A stretch of 64,000 nucleotides of DNA from Caballeronia jiangsuensis (GTDB taxonomy: Bacteria > Pseudomonadota > Gammaproteobacteria > Burkholderiales > Burkholderiaceae): contig JFHF01000001.1 in NCBI GenBank assembly GCA_000648925.1, forward strand, positions 483,536-547,535, read 5' to 3'. The first letter of the stretch is position 1. Every line of letters begins with the position of its first letter. Under the pieces are notes generated by a model, which saw nothing but the letters and a program-made list of their open reading frames with translations, did not search any database and was not told the origin of the DNA. Below, in pieces: positions 38,934-49,011 of the stretch. Position numbers and translations under genes: made by a program.

Positions 38934-40228
38934 GGCTGCATGGATTTCTGATCGGACAAACCGAAACTCTGCTCGCGGATGTACTGCGTTTTTCCGGCCC
39001 CGCCGATGCCGCGACGAGCCGCTTCTTCCGGGCGCATCCGAAGCTCGGACACGGCGAGCGCGGCGTGATCGCCGAGGCTGTCTTCGCCGTGCTGCGCCGG
39101 AAGATGGAGTTCTCTCACCTGGCCGAAAGCGGCAGCGGCAACCAGGCGCGCCGTCTCGCGCTGCTCGGGCTGATGCAGACCGCGGGTCTGAATGCGCTGA
39201 AGCCGTTCGTGTCGGCGGACGAGTATCAATGGCTCGCGCAAGTCTCGAAGATCGATCCGGCGAGCCTGCCGGTGCGCGTGCGCACGAACCTGCCGCAGTG
39301 GATCTACGACGCGATGGGCAAGCGCTTCGCGCCCGAAGAACTCGCGCAGCTCGCCGCGGCGCTGAATTACCCCGCGCCGCTCGATCTGCGCGTGAATCCG
39401 ATCAAGGCGACGCGTGAGGCCGCGCTGAAGGCGCTGACCGAAGCGGGCATCGACGCGGGCGAGATGCCGTTCGCGCCGTTCGGCGTTCGCGTGGACGGCA
39501 AGCCGGCGCTGACGCGTCTCGCACCGTTCCAGGAAGGCTGGATCGAGGTGCAGGACGAAGGCAGCCAGTTGCTCTGCTCGCTGATGGCTCCGCGCCGTGG
39601 CGAGATGATCGTGGACTTTTGCGCGGGCGCGGGTGGCAAGACGCTCGCACTCGGCGCGATGATGCGCTCGACCGGCCGACTCTACGCCTTCGACGTGTCC
39701 GACCGCCGTCTCGCCAAGCTGAAACCGCGTCTCGCGCGCAGCGGGCTGTCGAACGTGAATCCGGTGCTGATCGACAGCGAGCACGACGCGAAGATCAAGC
39801 GCCTCGCGGGCAAGATCGATCGCGTGCTCGTCGATGCGCCTTGCTCCGGCCTCGGCACCCTGCGCCGCAATCCCGACCTGAAGTGGCGCCAGTCGCCCGC
39901 GACCGTCGCGGAGCTCACGCCCAAACAGCTCTCGATCCTGACGAGCGCCGCGCGTCTCGTGAAAGTCGGCGGCCGTCTCGTCTACGCGACGTGCTCGATG
40001 CTCGAAGCCGAAAACGAAAACGTCGTGAAGCAGTTCCTCGAAGCGCATCCGAACTTCCGCGTCGTGCCCGCGCGCGACGTGCTGGCGGAGCAGCGCATCG
40101 ATCTGGACACGGGCGAGTTTCTGTCGCTCTGGCCGCACAAGCACGGCACGGACGGCTTCTTCGCCGCGGTGCTGGAGCGCGTTCCCGACGCCGCGAAAGC
40201 GCCGAAAGCGGCTGAAGAAACCGCGTAA
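38930..40228 (+). CDS. RsmB/NOP-type 5-methylcytosine rRNA methyltransferase
   Basis: 432 residues. An N-terminal NusB-like RNA-binding half is followed by the Rossmann methyltransferase with SAM loop VDFCAGAGGKTLALG and the two conserved cysteines in DAPCSGLGTLRRNPDLKW and YATCSMLEAENENV. This is the RsmB/RsmF/NOL1 family; the specific target cannot be fixed, since another RsmB is usual next to fmt in this group. The ATG overlaps the purN stop. MscS-type channel gene follows 3 nt later. Confidence 0.92.
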   Translation: MRLHGFLIGQTETLLADVLRFSGPADAATSRFFRAHPKLGHGERGVIAEAVFAVLRRKMEFSHLAESGSGNQARRLALLGLMQTAGLNALKPFVSADEYQWLAQVSKIDPASLPVRVRTNLPQWIYDAMGKRFAPEELAQLAAALNYPAPLDLRVNPIKATREAALKALTEAGIDAGEMPFAPFGVRVDGKPALTRLAPFQEGWIEVQDEGSQLLCSLMAPRRGEMIVDFCAGAGGKTLALGAMMRSTGRLYAFDVSDRRLAKLKPRLARSGLSNVNPVLIDSEHDAKIKRLAGKIDRVLVDAPCSGLGTLRRNPDLKWRQSPATVAELTPKQLSILTSAARLVKVGGRLVYATCSMLEAENENVVKQFLEAHPNFRVVPARDVLAEQRIDLDTGEFLSLWPHKHGTDGFFAAVLERVPDAAKAPKAAEETA

Positions 40229-40231
40229 GCG

Positions 40232-41575
40232 ATGCAGAACCACTTCCTGAGCGAACTCTCCGCGCGGCTCTTCCGCGATTTCGGCGAGCCGGAAGTGATC
40301 TGGCAGGTGGCGGTTCTGCTCGGGCTGCTCGTGGTCGCCTGGTGGTGCGCGCGCGTGCTTCGCAAGAAGCTCGATGCGCGCCGCCAGTCGCGCTTCGAAG
40401 CCGTGCGTTTCGGCGCGGAAAGTCTCAACAAGGCGTTGTTTCCGTTGCTCGGCACGATTTTCGTGTCGATCGCGCAGATTGCGGTCGCGCCGTTCATCCA
40501 CACGTCGCTTCTGCGTCTTGCGCTCGTGCCGCTGTGCGGCATCACCGTGATCTACACGATGTTCTACGTCGCGCGGCGCGTGTTCAGCCGCGGCCAGGCG
40601 GAGCACGAGGCGAACGCGCTGCTCTATCTGTTCGAGAAGCTCGTGACGGTGATCGTCTGGATCGCGATGGTGCTCACCGTGATGGGCATTCAGGACGACG
40701 TCGTGCACTGGATGGCGAGCGTGCGCTTCAATTTCGCGAACGCGCACATGACGCTGCTCTCGCTCGCCTCGGGCGTGCTGTGGGTGTGCGTGACGCTGAT
40801 CGTCGCGATGTGGGCGGGCGCGCTGCTCGACGATCGCCTGATGCGCGCCCGCACCCTCGATGCGAATCTCAAGGTGGTGCTCGCGCGCGTCGGCCGGGCG
40901 CTGATGATTCTCGCCGCCATTCTCGTGAGCCTGTCGCTCGTCGGGATCGACATCACGGTGCTCGGCGTGTTCGGCGGCGCGCTCGGCGTCGGGCTCGGCT
41001 TCGGCTTGCAGAAGATCGCGAGCAATTACGTGTCGGGCTTCATCATTCTGCTGGACCGCTCCTTGCGGCTAGGTGACATGATCAATGTCAGCGGAAGTCA
41101 GGGCACGGTTACGCAGATCCGCACGCGTTATACGGTCGTGCGCGGGCTGGACGGCATCGAAACGCTGATTCCGAACGAAAAACTCATCACCGACGTGGTG
41201 CAGAACCACTCGTCGTTCCTTACGCGCGGCAACGCGAAGATCGCGGTGCAGGTGAGCTACCGCTGCGACGTCGAACGTGCGATGCAATTGCTCGTCGAAG
41301 CGACGCAGGGCGTCGAGCGCGTGCTGCAGGATCCGGCGCCCGCCGCGCTGCTCGCGAGTTTCGGCGCGGACGGCATCAATCTGGAGCTGAGTTTCTGGAT
41401 CGAGGAGGCCGCGAAGGGCACGGGCGGCGTAAAGTCGCACGTAAACCGTGCAGTTTGGCGGTTATTCTGCGAGCATGGTATTGAAATCCCGTACGCGCAG
41501 CGCGAAATAAGGATTGTCGATGACGCCGGCCAAATGACCGGCAAATCGGTACTAAATGCCGAACACGGCGACTAG
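40232..41575 (+). CDS. MscS-family mechanosensitive channel
   Basis: 447 residues with about five membrane helices before the MscS core. The pore helix and following beta domain are in the stretch VGLGFGLQKIASNYVSGFII with the typical LDRSLRLGDMINV and the later RTRYTVVRGLDGIETLIPNE. It opens under membrane tension and releases solutes. The longer N-terminus, compared with E. coli MscS (286 residues), places it near YbdG/YbiO-like members. The gene follows the RsmB-type gene after 3 nt, which suggests an operon with purN. Confidence 0.92.
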   Translation: MQNHFLSELSARLFRDFGEPEVIWQVAVLLGLLVVAWWCARVLRKKLDARRQSRFEAVRFGAESLNKALFPLLGTIFVSIAQIAVAPFIHTSLLRLALVPLCGITVIYTMFYVARRVFSRGQAEHEANALLYLFEKLVTVIVWIAMVLTVMGIQDDVVHWMASVRFNFANAHMTLLSLASGVLWVCVTLIVAMWAGALLDDRLMRARTLDANLKVVLARVGRALMILAAILVSLSLVGIDITVLGVFGGALGVGLGFGLQKIASNYVSGFIILLDRSLRLGDMINVSGSQGTVTQIRTRYTVVRGLDGIETLIPNEKLITDVVQNHSSFLTRGNAKIAVQVSYRCDVERAMQLLVEATQGVERVLQDPAPAALLASFGADGINLELSFWIEEAAKGTGGVKSHVNRAVWRLFCEHGIEIPYAQREIRIVDDAGQMTGKSVLNAEHGD

Positions 41576-41837
41576 GGCGCTGCGCCTGTCGCCTGATTGC
41601 TGATCGACAGGATCGATCTTTCGATTTGGCCGGTGAACCAACACCAATTCGGGGCGTGAGATTTCCCTCGTTTTGGTACGATTCAAAAAATTTCACCTTT
41701 AGGACAAAGACTTGGAACGCATGCAGTAGAATGCGATCGAACCTGCGCACGTTCCTTTCACGTGCACAACAAGTTGCCCGAAGTCAGTTTTGACTGGCCA
41801 TTTTTCCCGAATTTCACAGCTACACAGGTAAATCGCC

Positions 41838-43034
41838 TTGCTGAATTCTTCCCTCGAATTTCTCGCCAACGGATTGCTCGACTTTTCCTGGTGGCAGATT
41901 CTGCTGTTCACGCTTGCGATGACTCACGTCACCATCGCCGGCGTCACTATCTATCTGCACCGTTGCCAGGCGCACCGCGCGCTGGATCTGCATCCCGTCG
42001 CGAGCCATTTCTTCCGCTTCTGGCTGTGGATGACCACGGGCATGCTGACCGGTCAGTGGGCAGCGATCCATCGCAAGCACCACGCGAAATGCGAGACCGA
42101 GGAAGATCCGCACAGCCCGCAGACGCGCGGCATCTGGAAGGTGCTGCTCGAGGGCGCGGAACTCTATCGCACCGAAGCGAAAAATGAAGAAACGATGCGC
42201 AAGTTCAGTCACGGTACGCCGAACGACTGGATGGAGCGCAACGTCTACACGCGTTACCCGATTCTCGGCATCAGCGTCATGATGGTGATCGACGTCGCGC
42301 TGTTCGGCATCGTCGGGCTGTCGGTGTGGGCCGTGCAGATGATCTGGATTCCGTTCTGGGCGGCTGGCGTCGTCAACGGTCTCGCGCACTTTTGGGGCTA
42401 TCGCAACTTCAATTCGGCGGATGCGTCGACGAACATTTTCCCGCTCGGCATTCTGATCGGCGGCGAAGAACTGCATAACAATCACCACACGTTCGCGACC
42501 TCGGCGAAGCTGTCGAGCAAGTGGTACGAATTCGACATCGGCTGGATGTATATCCGCCTGATGTCCATGGTCGGCCTCGCAAAGGTGAAGAAGGTCGCGC
42601 CGACGCCGAAGCTCGCCGCGAGCAAGGCGGTCGTGGATCAGGACACGCTGCAGGCCGTGCTGTCGAACCGCTACGAAGTGATGGCGCGTTACGGCAAGGC
42701 GCTCAAGCGCGCCTACGCGCAGGAACTGGCGAAACTGAAGGAAGCCGGCGCGCGCGAGAAGTACCAGTTGATGCGCGGCGCGCGCGGCTGGTTCCACAAG
42801 GAAGAGGACGGCCTGAACGAGCCGCAGCTCAAGCAATTGCCGGAACTGACCTCGGACAACCAGAAGCTGCGTACGTTCATCGAGCTGCGCAAGGACCTGT
42901 CGGCGATGTGGGACCGCTCCAATGCATCGCGCGAGCAACTGGTCACGCAATTGCAGGACTGGTGCCATCGCGCGGAAGAGAGCGGCATCAAGGCGCTGCA
43001 AGATTTCGCGTTGCGTCTGCGCCGCTACGCGTGA
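41838..43034 (+). CDS. Acyl-lipid/acyl-CoA fatty-acid desaturase with long C-terminal extension
   Basis: 398 residues from a TTG codon (LNSSLEFLANGLLDFSWW follows); an in-frame stop lies 9 nt upstream and the first ATG would remove most of helix 1, so TTG is preferred. Three histidine boxes of membrane di-iron desaturases are present: HRCQAHR, HRKHHAK and HNNHHTF. The enzyme introduces a double bond (delta-9 type) into fatty acyl chains at the membrane. The last about 145 residues, from VVDQDTLQAVLSN on, are not needed for this chemistry and are cytosolic, helical and charged; their end (LQDWCHRAEESGIKALQDFA) recalls the C-terminus of ISL3-type transposases. A terminator follows. Confidence 0.93.
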   Translation: MLNSSLEFLANGLLDFSWWQILLFTLAMTHVTIAGVTIYLHRCQAHRALDLHPVASHFFRFWLWMTTGMLTGQWAAIHRKHHAKCETEEDPHSPQTRGIWKVLLEGAELYRTEAKNEETMRKFSHGTPNDWMERNVYTRYPILGISVMMVIDVALFGIVGLSVWAVQMIWIPFWAAGVVNGLAHFWGYRNFNSADASTNIFPLGILIGGEELHNNHHTFATSAKLSSKWYEFDIGWMYIRLMSMVGLAKVKKVAPTPKLAASKAVVDQDTLQAVLSNRYEVMARYGKALKRAYAQELAKLKEAGAREKYQLMRGARGWFHKEEDGLNEPQLKQLPELTSDNQKLRTFIELRKDLSAMWDRSNASREQLVTQLQDWCHRAEESGIKALQDFALRLRRYA

Positions 43035-43067
43035 CGCGCGATATCCGTTAAAATTTAAGAACGTCAC

Positions 43068-43098
43068 AAGACCCCGCTCTGGCGGGGTCTTTTGTTTT
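43068..43098 (+). terminator. Rho-independent terminator of the desaturase gene
   Basis: AAGACCCCGC/GCGGGGTCTT around TCTG, followed by TTTGTTTTT, 33 nt after the desaturase stop. Confidence 0.92.
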
Positions 43099-43154
43099 TG
43101 GGCGGCCGATTTTCGCATTTCGTTTTGCTTGAGTAGCGAGTGGGGACAGGAGAC

Positions 43155-44282
43155 ATGGAAGCGATCAGGAGCGTCGAGTACGACCGGCCGCAAGGCCTGA
43201 CGTGTGGGGTGGGCGAGGCGTGGGCACGCGTGCCGGACGCACCATCGGCCGAGCGGAAGCGCGAGTTGAAGGAACGCATTCGCGCACTGCTGAAGCGGGA
43301 AGAGGCTGTTCTGGTCGCGCATTATTATGTCGATGCCGAACTGCAGGAACTGGCCGATGAAACCGGCGGCTGCGTCGCCGATTCGCTGGAAATGGCGCGT
43401 TTCGGGCGTGATCACGCAGCGAAGACGCTGGTCGTCGCGGGCGTGCGCTTCATGGGCGAGACCGCCAAGATCCTGAGTCCGGACAAGCGCGTGCTGATGC
43501 CCGATCTCGACGCGACCTGTTCGCTCGATCTCGGTTGCCCCGCCGACGAGTTCTCCGCGTTCTGCGATGCGCATCCGGACCGTACCGTCGTCGTGTATGC
43601 GAACACGAGCGCGGCCGTGAAGGCGCGCGCGGACTGGATGGTTACCTCGTCGATCGGCCTGGAGATCGTCGCCGATCTCCACGCGCGCGGCGAAAAGATT
43701 CTTTGGGCGCCGGACCGTCACCTCGGCGGTTACATCCAGAAGAAGACCGGCGCGGACATGCTGCTGTGGCAGGGTTCGTGTCTTGTCCACGACGAGTTCA
43801 AGGGCATCGAACTCGACCTGCTGCGTAACGAATATCCCGACGCGAAAATCCTCGTGCATCCGGAGTCGCCGGAAGCGGTCGTGGCGCTCGCCGATGTGGT
43901 CGGCTCGACCACGCAACTGATCGATGCCGCCGTGAAACTCGACGCGAAGCGCTTCATCGTCGCGACCGATCTCGGCATCCTGCACAAGATGCGGCTCGCC
44001 GCGCCGGGCAAGACCTTCATCGAAGCGCCGACCGCCGGCAACAGCGCGACCTGCAAAAGCTGCGCGCACTGCCCGTGGATGGCGATGAACGGCCTGGCGA
44101 ACCTCGCCGATGTCCTGGAGCGCGGTCACAACGAAATCCACGTCGATCCGGCTATCGGGCTGCGCGCGCGCTTGCCGATCGACCGCATGCTCGACTTCGC
44201 CGCCCGTCACAAGAAGCGCGTGCAGGCGAGCGGCGATCTGGCGAAAGACGCGACCTTGTTCACGAATGTGGGGGCCGCGTGA
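43155..44282 (+). CDS. nadA: Quinolinate synthase A
   Basis: 375 residues. It condenses iminoaspartate with dihydroxyacetone phosphate to quinolinate using a [4Fe-4S] cluster. The three cluster ligands are expected in DATCSLDL, near GSCLVHDEF and [10 protein letters not shown]; the phosphate-binding sequence [14 protein letters not shown] is at the N-terminal part. AGGAG six nt before the ATG supports the start. The TGA stop overlaps the nadC ATG by one nt (TGATG). Its partner nadB is on the opposite strand just beyond nadC. Confidence 0.97.
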   Translation: MEAIRSVEYDRPQGLTCGVGEAWARVPDAPSAERKRELKERIRALLKREEAVLVAHYYVDAELQELADETGGCVADSLEMARFGRDHAAKTLVVAGVRFMGETAKILSPDKRVLMPDLDATCSLDLGCPADEFSAFCDAHPDRTVVVYANTSAAVKARADWMVTSSIGLEIVADLHARGEKILWAPDRHLGGYIQKKTGADMLLWQGSCLVHDEFKGIELDLLRNEYPDAKILVHPESPEAVVALADVVGSTTQLIDAAVKLDAKRFIVATDLGILHKMRLAAPGKTFIEAPTAGNSATCKSCAHCPWMAMNGLANLADVLERGHNEIHVDPAIGLRARLPIDRMLDFAARHKKRVQASGDLAKDATLFTNVGAA

Positions 44283-45166
44283 TGGCGGGTTCCGTGTTTT
44301 ACGCACCGATTTTCGACGAAATCCGCGCTCAGTACGGCCAGGCGTTCGACGCGGCGCTCGTGCGCAATGTCGTCGATGCGCTCGATGAAGATGTCGGCGC
44401 TGTCGATCACACCGGCCGTCTCGTGCCCGCCGACGCGCGACGCACCGCGCGCATCATCGTGCGCGAGGAAGCGGTGCTGTGCGGCGTGCCGTGGTTCGAT
44501 GAAGTGATGCGCCGCGTCGATCGGTCGATCGAAGTCGAATGGAAGTATCGCGAAGGCGATCGCATGGCCGCGAATTCGCCCGTCGTGCTGCTGAACGGCC
44601 CCGCGCGTTCGCTGCTGACGGCGGAGCGCAACGGTCTCAACTTCCTGCAACTGCTCTCGGGCGTCGCGACCGCGACGCGTCGCTATGTGGAAGCGATCGA
44701 AGGCACGCGCGCGCGCATCCTCGATACGCGCAAGACGCTGCCGGGCCTGCGGCTCGCGCAAAAGTACGCGGTGCGCGTAGGCGGTGGCGCGAACCAGCGC
44801 CTCGCGCTCTACGACGGCATCTTGATCAAGGAAAACCACATCGCGGCGGCGGGCGGTGTCGGCGCGGCGATGGATGCTGCGCTCGCCTTGAATGCGGGCG
44901 TGCCGATTCAGATCGAAGTGGAAACGCTGGAGCAACTCGAAACGGCGCTGGCGCATCGGGCCGAATCGATCCTGCTCGACAACTTCACGCTGGACATGAT
45001 GCGCGATGCCGTGCGCATCACGGCGGGCCGCGCGTTGCTCGAAGTGTCGGGCGGCGTGAACTTCGACACGGTCCGCGCGATCGCGGAAACCGGCGTCGAT
45101 CGCATCTCGATCGGCGCACTCACGAAGGACGTGCGCGCGACCGATTTCTCGATGCGTCTGCTTTAA
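44282..45166 (+). CDS. nadC: Nicotinate-nucleotide diphosphorylase (quinolinate phosphoribosyltransferase)
   Basis: 294 residues. It converts quinolinate and PRPP to nicotinate mononucleotide. Family motifs are [20 protein letters not shown] with the PRPP-binding Lys/Arg, ENHIAAAGG and the late [20 protein letters not shown]. The start ATG overlaps the nadA stop by one nt. The last 4 nt overlap the 3' end of nadB, which is transcribed towards it. Confidence 0.97.
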   Translation: MAGSVFYAPIFDEIRAQYGQAFDAALVRNVVDALDEDVGAVDHTGRLVPADARRTARIIVREEAVLCGVPWFDEVMRRVDRSIEVEWKYREGDRMAANSPVVLLNGPARSLLTAERNGLNFLQLLSGVATATRRYVEAIEGTRARILDTRKTLPGLRLAQKYAVRVGGGANQRLALYDGILIKENHIAAAGGVGAAMDAALALNAGVPIQIEVETLEQLETALAHRAESILLDNFTLDMMRDAVRITAGRALLEVSGGVNFDTVRAIAETGVDRISIGALTKDVRATDFSMRLL

Positions 45167-46761
45167 ATACTCGTGCGGCGCGCAACCGGCGGCATCAGCA
45201 CCGTCGGCAGCGCCTTCGGCAAAGTCTCGGGCCAGTCGCGGCTGTAGTGCAGACCGCGGCTCTCGCGCCGCGAGCACGCGCTTTCGACGATCAGCGAAGC
45301 CACATCGACGAGATTGCGCAGTTCCAGCAAATCGCGGCTTACCTTGAAGTTCGCGTAGTACTCGTGGATCTCGTCGCGCAAGAGCGCCAGCCGATGTTGC
45401 GCGCGCGCGAGGCGCTTGTCCGTGCGCACGATGCCCACGTAGTTCCACATCAGACGCCGCAGTTCATCCCAGTTGTGCGCGACGACGACTTCCTCGTCCG
45501 GATCGGACACGCGGCTTTCGTCCCAGTCGGGCAATTCGGCGTGACAGCCGTTCGAGAATCCGTCGGCTTCGATCGCTTGGGCGGCCGCGCGCCCGATCAC
45601 GAGGCATTCGAGCAGGGAATTGCTCGCGAGCCGGTTCGCGCCGTGCAGACCCGTGTACGACGTCTCGCCGACCGCATACAGCCCCAGGCGGTCCGTGCGC
45701 CCCGCGAGATCGCTGACGACGCCGCCGCACGTGTAATGCGCGGCGGGCACGACCGGAATCGGCTGCTTCGCGATATCGATGCCGAATTCGCGGCAGCGCG
45801 CGAGGATCGTCGGAAAGTGCTCTTCGAGAAATGCGCGCGGCTGGTGGCTGATGTCGAGATACACGCAGTCGATGCCGCGCTTCTTGATCTCGAAGTCGAT
45901 CGCCCGCGCGACGATATCGCGTGGCGCGAGTTCGGCGCGCTCGTCGTGCGCGGGCATGAAACGCGTTCCGTCGGGCAGGCGCAGGACGCCGCCTTCGCCG
46001 CGCACCGCCTCGGAGATGAGAAATGACTTCGCGTAGGGATGAAAAAGACACGTCGGATGGAACTGGATGAACTCCATGTTCGCGACGCGACAGCCGGCGC
46101 GCCACGCCATCGCGATACCGTCGCCGGTCGCGGTGTCGGGGTTCGTCGTGTAGAGATAGACTTTGCCCGCGCCGCCCGTCGCGAGGACGGTGTGCGGCGC
46201 CTGTATGGTCACGGTGCGGCCGCTGTTCAGATCGAGCGCGTAGAGTCCGTGGCAGCGATGCCCCGGCAGCCCGAGACGGTCCGACGTGATCAGATCGATC
46301 GCGTAATGATCTTCGAGTACGGTGATGTTCGGATGATTGCGCACGCGTTCGCCGAGCGTCGTGACGACGGCGTGGCCGGTCGCGTCCGCCGCGTGGATGA
46401 TCCGTCGATGGCTATGGCCGCCTTCGCGCGTCAGATGGAAACCGAGTTCGGCTGAGACATCGCGCGTGAAGGGCACGCCTTCTTTAATCAGCCATTCGAT
46501 CGCCGCGCGCCCGTTTTCGACGATGAAGCGCGTCGCGGCTTCGTCGCACAGGCCGCCGCCCGCCACGAGCGTATCGTCGACGTGGTTGTCGACGCTGTCG
46601 GCCGAATCCAGCACGGCCGCGATGCCACCCTGCGCCCAATCGCTCGCGCCGACGCTCGCCGCACGTTTCGCGAGGATCGCGACGCGCCGCGTTTCAGCCA
46701 GATTCAGCGCGACGCTCAGACCCGCGAGTCCGCTCCCTACGATCGCTACATCGAAATTCAT
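45163..46761 (-). CDS. nadB: L-aspartate oxidase
   Basis: 532 residues. It oxidises L-aspartate to iminoaspartate, the substrate of NadA. The FAD-binding N-terminus is [20 protein letters not shown]; active-site blocks include [14 protein letters not shown] and HPTCLFHP, with [16 protein letters not shown] near the FAD domain end and a helical C-terminal domain. A longer frame adds 20 residues, but [11 protein letters not shown] is the family start and has GGAGAA upstream. It converges with nadC, their stops overlapping by 4 nt. Confidence 0.97.
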   Translation of the reverse strand: MNFDVAIVGSGLAGLSVALNLAETRRVAILAKRAASVGASDWAQGGIAAVLDSADSVDNHVDDTLVAGGGLCDEAATRFIVENGRAAIEWLIKEGVPFTRDVSAELGFHLTREGGHSHRRIIHAADATGHAVVTTLGERVRNHPNITVLEDHYAIDLITSDRLGLPGHRCHGLYALDLNSGRTVTIQAPHTVLATGGAGKVYLYTTNPDTATGDGIAMAWRAGCRVANMEFIQFHPTCLFHPYAKSFLISEAVRGEGGVLRLPDGTRFMPAHDERAELAPRDIVARAIDFEIKKRGIDCVYLDISHQPRAFLEEHFPTILARCREFGIDIAKQPIPVVPAAHYTCGGVVSDLAGRTDRLGLYAVGETSYTGLHGANRLASNSLLECLVIGRAAAQAIEADGFSNGCHAELPDWDESRVSDPDEEVVVAHNWDELRRLMWNYVGIVRTDKRLARAQHRLALLRDEIHEYYANFKVSRDLLELRNLVDVASLIVESACSRRESRGLHYSRDWPETLPKALPTVLMPPVARRTSI

Positions 46762-46885
46762 GCTGCCGGTTCTCCGTCCGTGTTCGCTTCGATAGCCGGC
46801 AAGCATAACCCGCATGAACATTCGGTGACAGCGAAAACCCCCGTACGGTCGTGTGTAAAGCGCGTGAAAAGAGCGCCGAAAAACA

Positions 46886-46912
46886 AAAAGCCCCGCGTTT
46901 GCGGGGCTTTTT
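46886..46912. terminator. Bidirectional-looking terminator between nadB promoter side and rpmG
   Basis: AAAAAGCCCCGC/GCGGGGCTTTTT around a GTTT loop; on the minus strand it ends the rpmB-rpmG unit, 34 nt after the rpmG stop, with five T at the end of the stem. Confidence 0.9.
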
Positions 46913-46945
46913 GCTGTCTTCGTACAGGAATCTCGAAATCAAGAG

Positions 46946-47113
46946 TTACTTGATCTTGGTTTCCTTGTACTCAACGTGCTTGCGGACGACGGGATCAAAT
47001 TTCTTGATCAGCATCTTTTCCGGCATGTTGCGCTTGTTCTTGGTCGTCGTGTAGAAGTGACCCGTGCCTGCGGTCGATTCCAGCTTGATCTTGTCGCGTG
47101 CGCCCTTGGCCAT
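46946..47113 (-). CDS. rpmG: 50S ribosomal protein L33
   Basis: 55 residues, exactly the usual length. It begins [20 protein letters not shown] and ends with [10 protein letters not shown]. It is a zinc-free version (no CxxC pairs), as in most Burkholderia. Its start lies 11 nt after the rpmB stop, with a short ribosome-binding site (AAGGAG) before it. Too short for a 60-codon cut-off but unmistakable. Confidence 0.97.
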
Positions 47114-47124
47114 TTGCGTGCTCC

Positions 47125-47358
47125 TTAGATTTCACCGCGTGCGCGCAGGTCTGCGAGCACGGCGTCAATACCGTTCTTGTCGATCAGGCGCAGGCCGGCG
47201 TTCGAAACGCGCAGACGGACCCAGCGATTTTCACTTTCAACGAAGAAACGGCGGTTCTGCAGGTTCGGCAGGAAACGACGCTTGGTCTTGTTGTTTGCGT
47301 GGGAAACGTTGTTGCCCGACATCGGGCCTTTCCCAGTTACTTGGCATACGCGTGCCAT
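47125..47358 (-). CDS. rpmB: 50S ribosomal protein L28
   Basis: 77 residues. [20 protein letters not shown] and [20 protein letters not shown] are the L28 signature. The ATG has TTAGGAG upstream. The order rpmB-rpmG with radC upstream matches E. coli. A 244-bp gene-free region before it should hold the operon promoter; GC-poor parts there (for example near 47541-47600) are likely sites but I could not fix boxes. Confidence 0.98.
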
Positions 47359-47602
47359 GAGGACACTCCTAAATACACGTTAAGTCTGAGTGGAACGCTC
47401 GAATCGAAGCACTCGCTTCCAGTTCGATGCCTCTTATCGCCCAATTTGCCGATCGGGGATTTGGCAGCACGGTTATGCCAATGAGGACTGCGCTCAGTTC
47501 ATCGTGGGATGAACCGTACCCAGAACAGGTGGGTTGAGAAAAGCAAACGCGGATTGTAACAGGAAAAACGCTGCAATATCAAACCATTTATGGTCCTTTC
47601 GA

Positions 47603-48349
47603 TCACAGCCAGCCGTGCCGCGAAAACGAAAACACCTCGTTCGCGGCCACGACGATGTGATCGAGCAGCCGCACATCGATGAGCGTCAGGGCGTCCTGCA
47701 GCGTCTTGGTCAGCCGCCGGTCGTTCGCGCTCGGATCGACGCCGCCCGACGGATGATTATGCGCGACGATGAGCCCCGCCGCGTTCAAAGTGAGCGCGCG
47801 CCGGACGATCTCGCGCGGATACACCGCGACGCGCGTGAGCGAGCCGCGCGCGGACTCTTCCGCGTGCAGCAACTGATGACGCGCGTCCAGATACAGACAG
47901 ATGAACACCTCGTACGGCCGCGTGCCGATCAAGAGCCGCAGATAGTCCTCGACCGCGCCCGGCGCGTTCAGCAGCTCGCGATCGCGCGCTTTCTCCGCGA
48001 GCGCTCGCCGGCACAGTTCGGACACGGCCAGAAGCGTCGCCGCGCGAGCCGGCCCGATGCCATGCTGCTCTCGCAATTCCGCCGCCGACGCGTCCAGCAC
48101 GCCGCGAAGCGAACCGAAGCGGCGCAAAAGCTGGCGCGCCACATCGACGGCCGTCACACCGGAGACACCGGTTCGCAGGAACAATGCGAACAGTTCCGCG
48201 TCCGACAGCGATGCGGGGCCGGTATCGAGCAGTCGTTCGCGCGGACGGTCGGCGCGCGCCCATTTGCGGATCGACATGAAGGGTGCGACTTTGGCGATGT
48301 CGTCGTCGGACGAGGCGGGCGCCTTCACGAGTCGCAGATCGGCGTTCAT
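47603..48349 (-). CDS. radC: RadC family JAB1/MPN protein
   Basis: 248 residues. After a helix-hairpin-helix-like half comes the JAMM metal motif [20 protein letters not shown], which points to a metal-dependent peptidase or nuclease fold; RadC is not needed for DNA repair in E. coli and its role is open. The ATG at 48347-48349 is supported by GGAGG nine nt upstream; a second ATG at residue 25 ([12 protein letters not shown]) is the commoner family start and lacks a binding site. It stands upstream of rpmB. Confidence 0.93.
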   Translation of the reverse strand: MNADLRLVKAPASSDDDIAKVAPFMSIRKWARADRPRERLLDTGPASLSDAELFALFLRTGVSGVTAVDVARQLLRRFGSLRGVLDASAAELREQHGIGPARAATLLAVSELCRRALAEKARDRELLNAPGAVEDYLRLLIGTRPYEVFICLYLDARHQLLHAEESARGSLTRVAVYPREIVRRALTLNAAGLIVAHNHPSGGVDPSANDRRLTKTLQDALTLIDVRLLDHIVVAANEVFSFSRHGWL

Positions 48350-48553
48350 CGCGGGCCTCCGGGACGTCTTGTCGCGCGTGCCGGCGCACGCAGGACACGG
48401 CTGCGTGACGCGTCACGACACAACTCTGTCTTACAATAGCGGTTTTGGCGTCCGGTTCGCACCGGCGCCGCGCGGTTCGCTGCCTCGCGCCGAAGAGCCG
48501 CCCCATGCCGGGCCCGCGCCCTGCCTTCAAACGAACGGCCACATCCAATACTC

Positions 48554-49009
48554 ATGAGCATCATCGATATCTCCGAGGTGAAACCCGGTTCGCACGTCAC
48601 GCTTCATTACCGGCTCGCGCTCGCCGACGGTGCTGACATCGTCAACACGTTCACGGACAAGCCCGCGACGCTCCTGCTCGGTGCAGGCCAGCTCGCGGAA
48701 CCGTTGGAAGAGATTTTGCTGGGCCTGAAGGTCGGCCACCATTCGACCTTTCAGCTAACGCCCGATCAGGCGTTCGGGCCGCGCAATCCGGAACTCGTCC
48801 AGTGGGTGTCGCTCGCGACGCTGCGCGAAAACAGCATGATCGGCGAGGATTTTTCTCCCGGCGATCTCGTCGAATTCAACGCGCCGGGCGGCGGACGCTA
48901 CGCGGGCGTGCTGAAGGAAGTCGGCGAAACCGCAGCGCTGTTCGACTTCAACCACCCGCTCGCGGGCCAGGCGCTCGTCTTCGAAGTGAAAATCATCGGA
49001 ATTTTGTAA
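48554..49009 (+). CDS. fkpB: FKBP-type peptidyl-prolyl isomerase, SlpA/FkpB type
   Basis: 151 residues. FKBP fold with an IF-domain insert: [40 protein letters not shown] and the final [18 protein letters not shown] are standard for SlyD/SlpA members. It catalyses prolyl isomerisation in the cytoplasm. The gap to ispH is only 2 nt; the fkpB-ispH pair is conserved widely in proteobacteria. Confidence 0.94.
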   Translation: MSIIDISEVKPGSHVTLHYRLALADGADIVNTFTDKPATLLLGAGQLAEPLEEILLGLKVGHHSTFQLTPDQAFGPRNPELVQWVSLATLRENSMIGEDFSPGDLVEFNAPGGGRYAGVLKEVGETAALFDFNHPLAGQALVFEVKIIGIL

Positions 49010-49011
49010 CC

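Noticed and set aside
41820..44306. An 828-codon minus-strand frame opposite desaturase and nadA
   Set aside because: Antisense shadow; both plus-strand products have complete active-site motifs.
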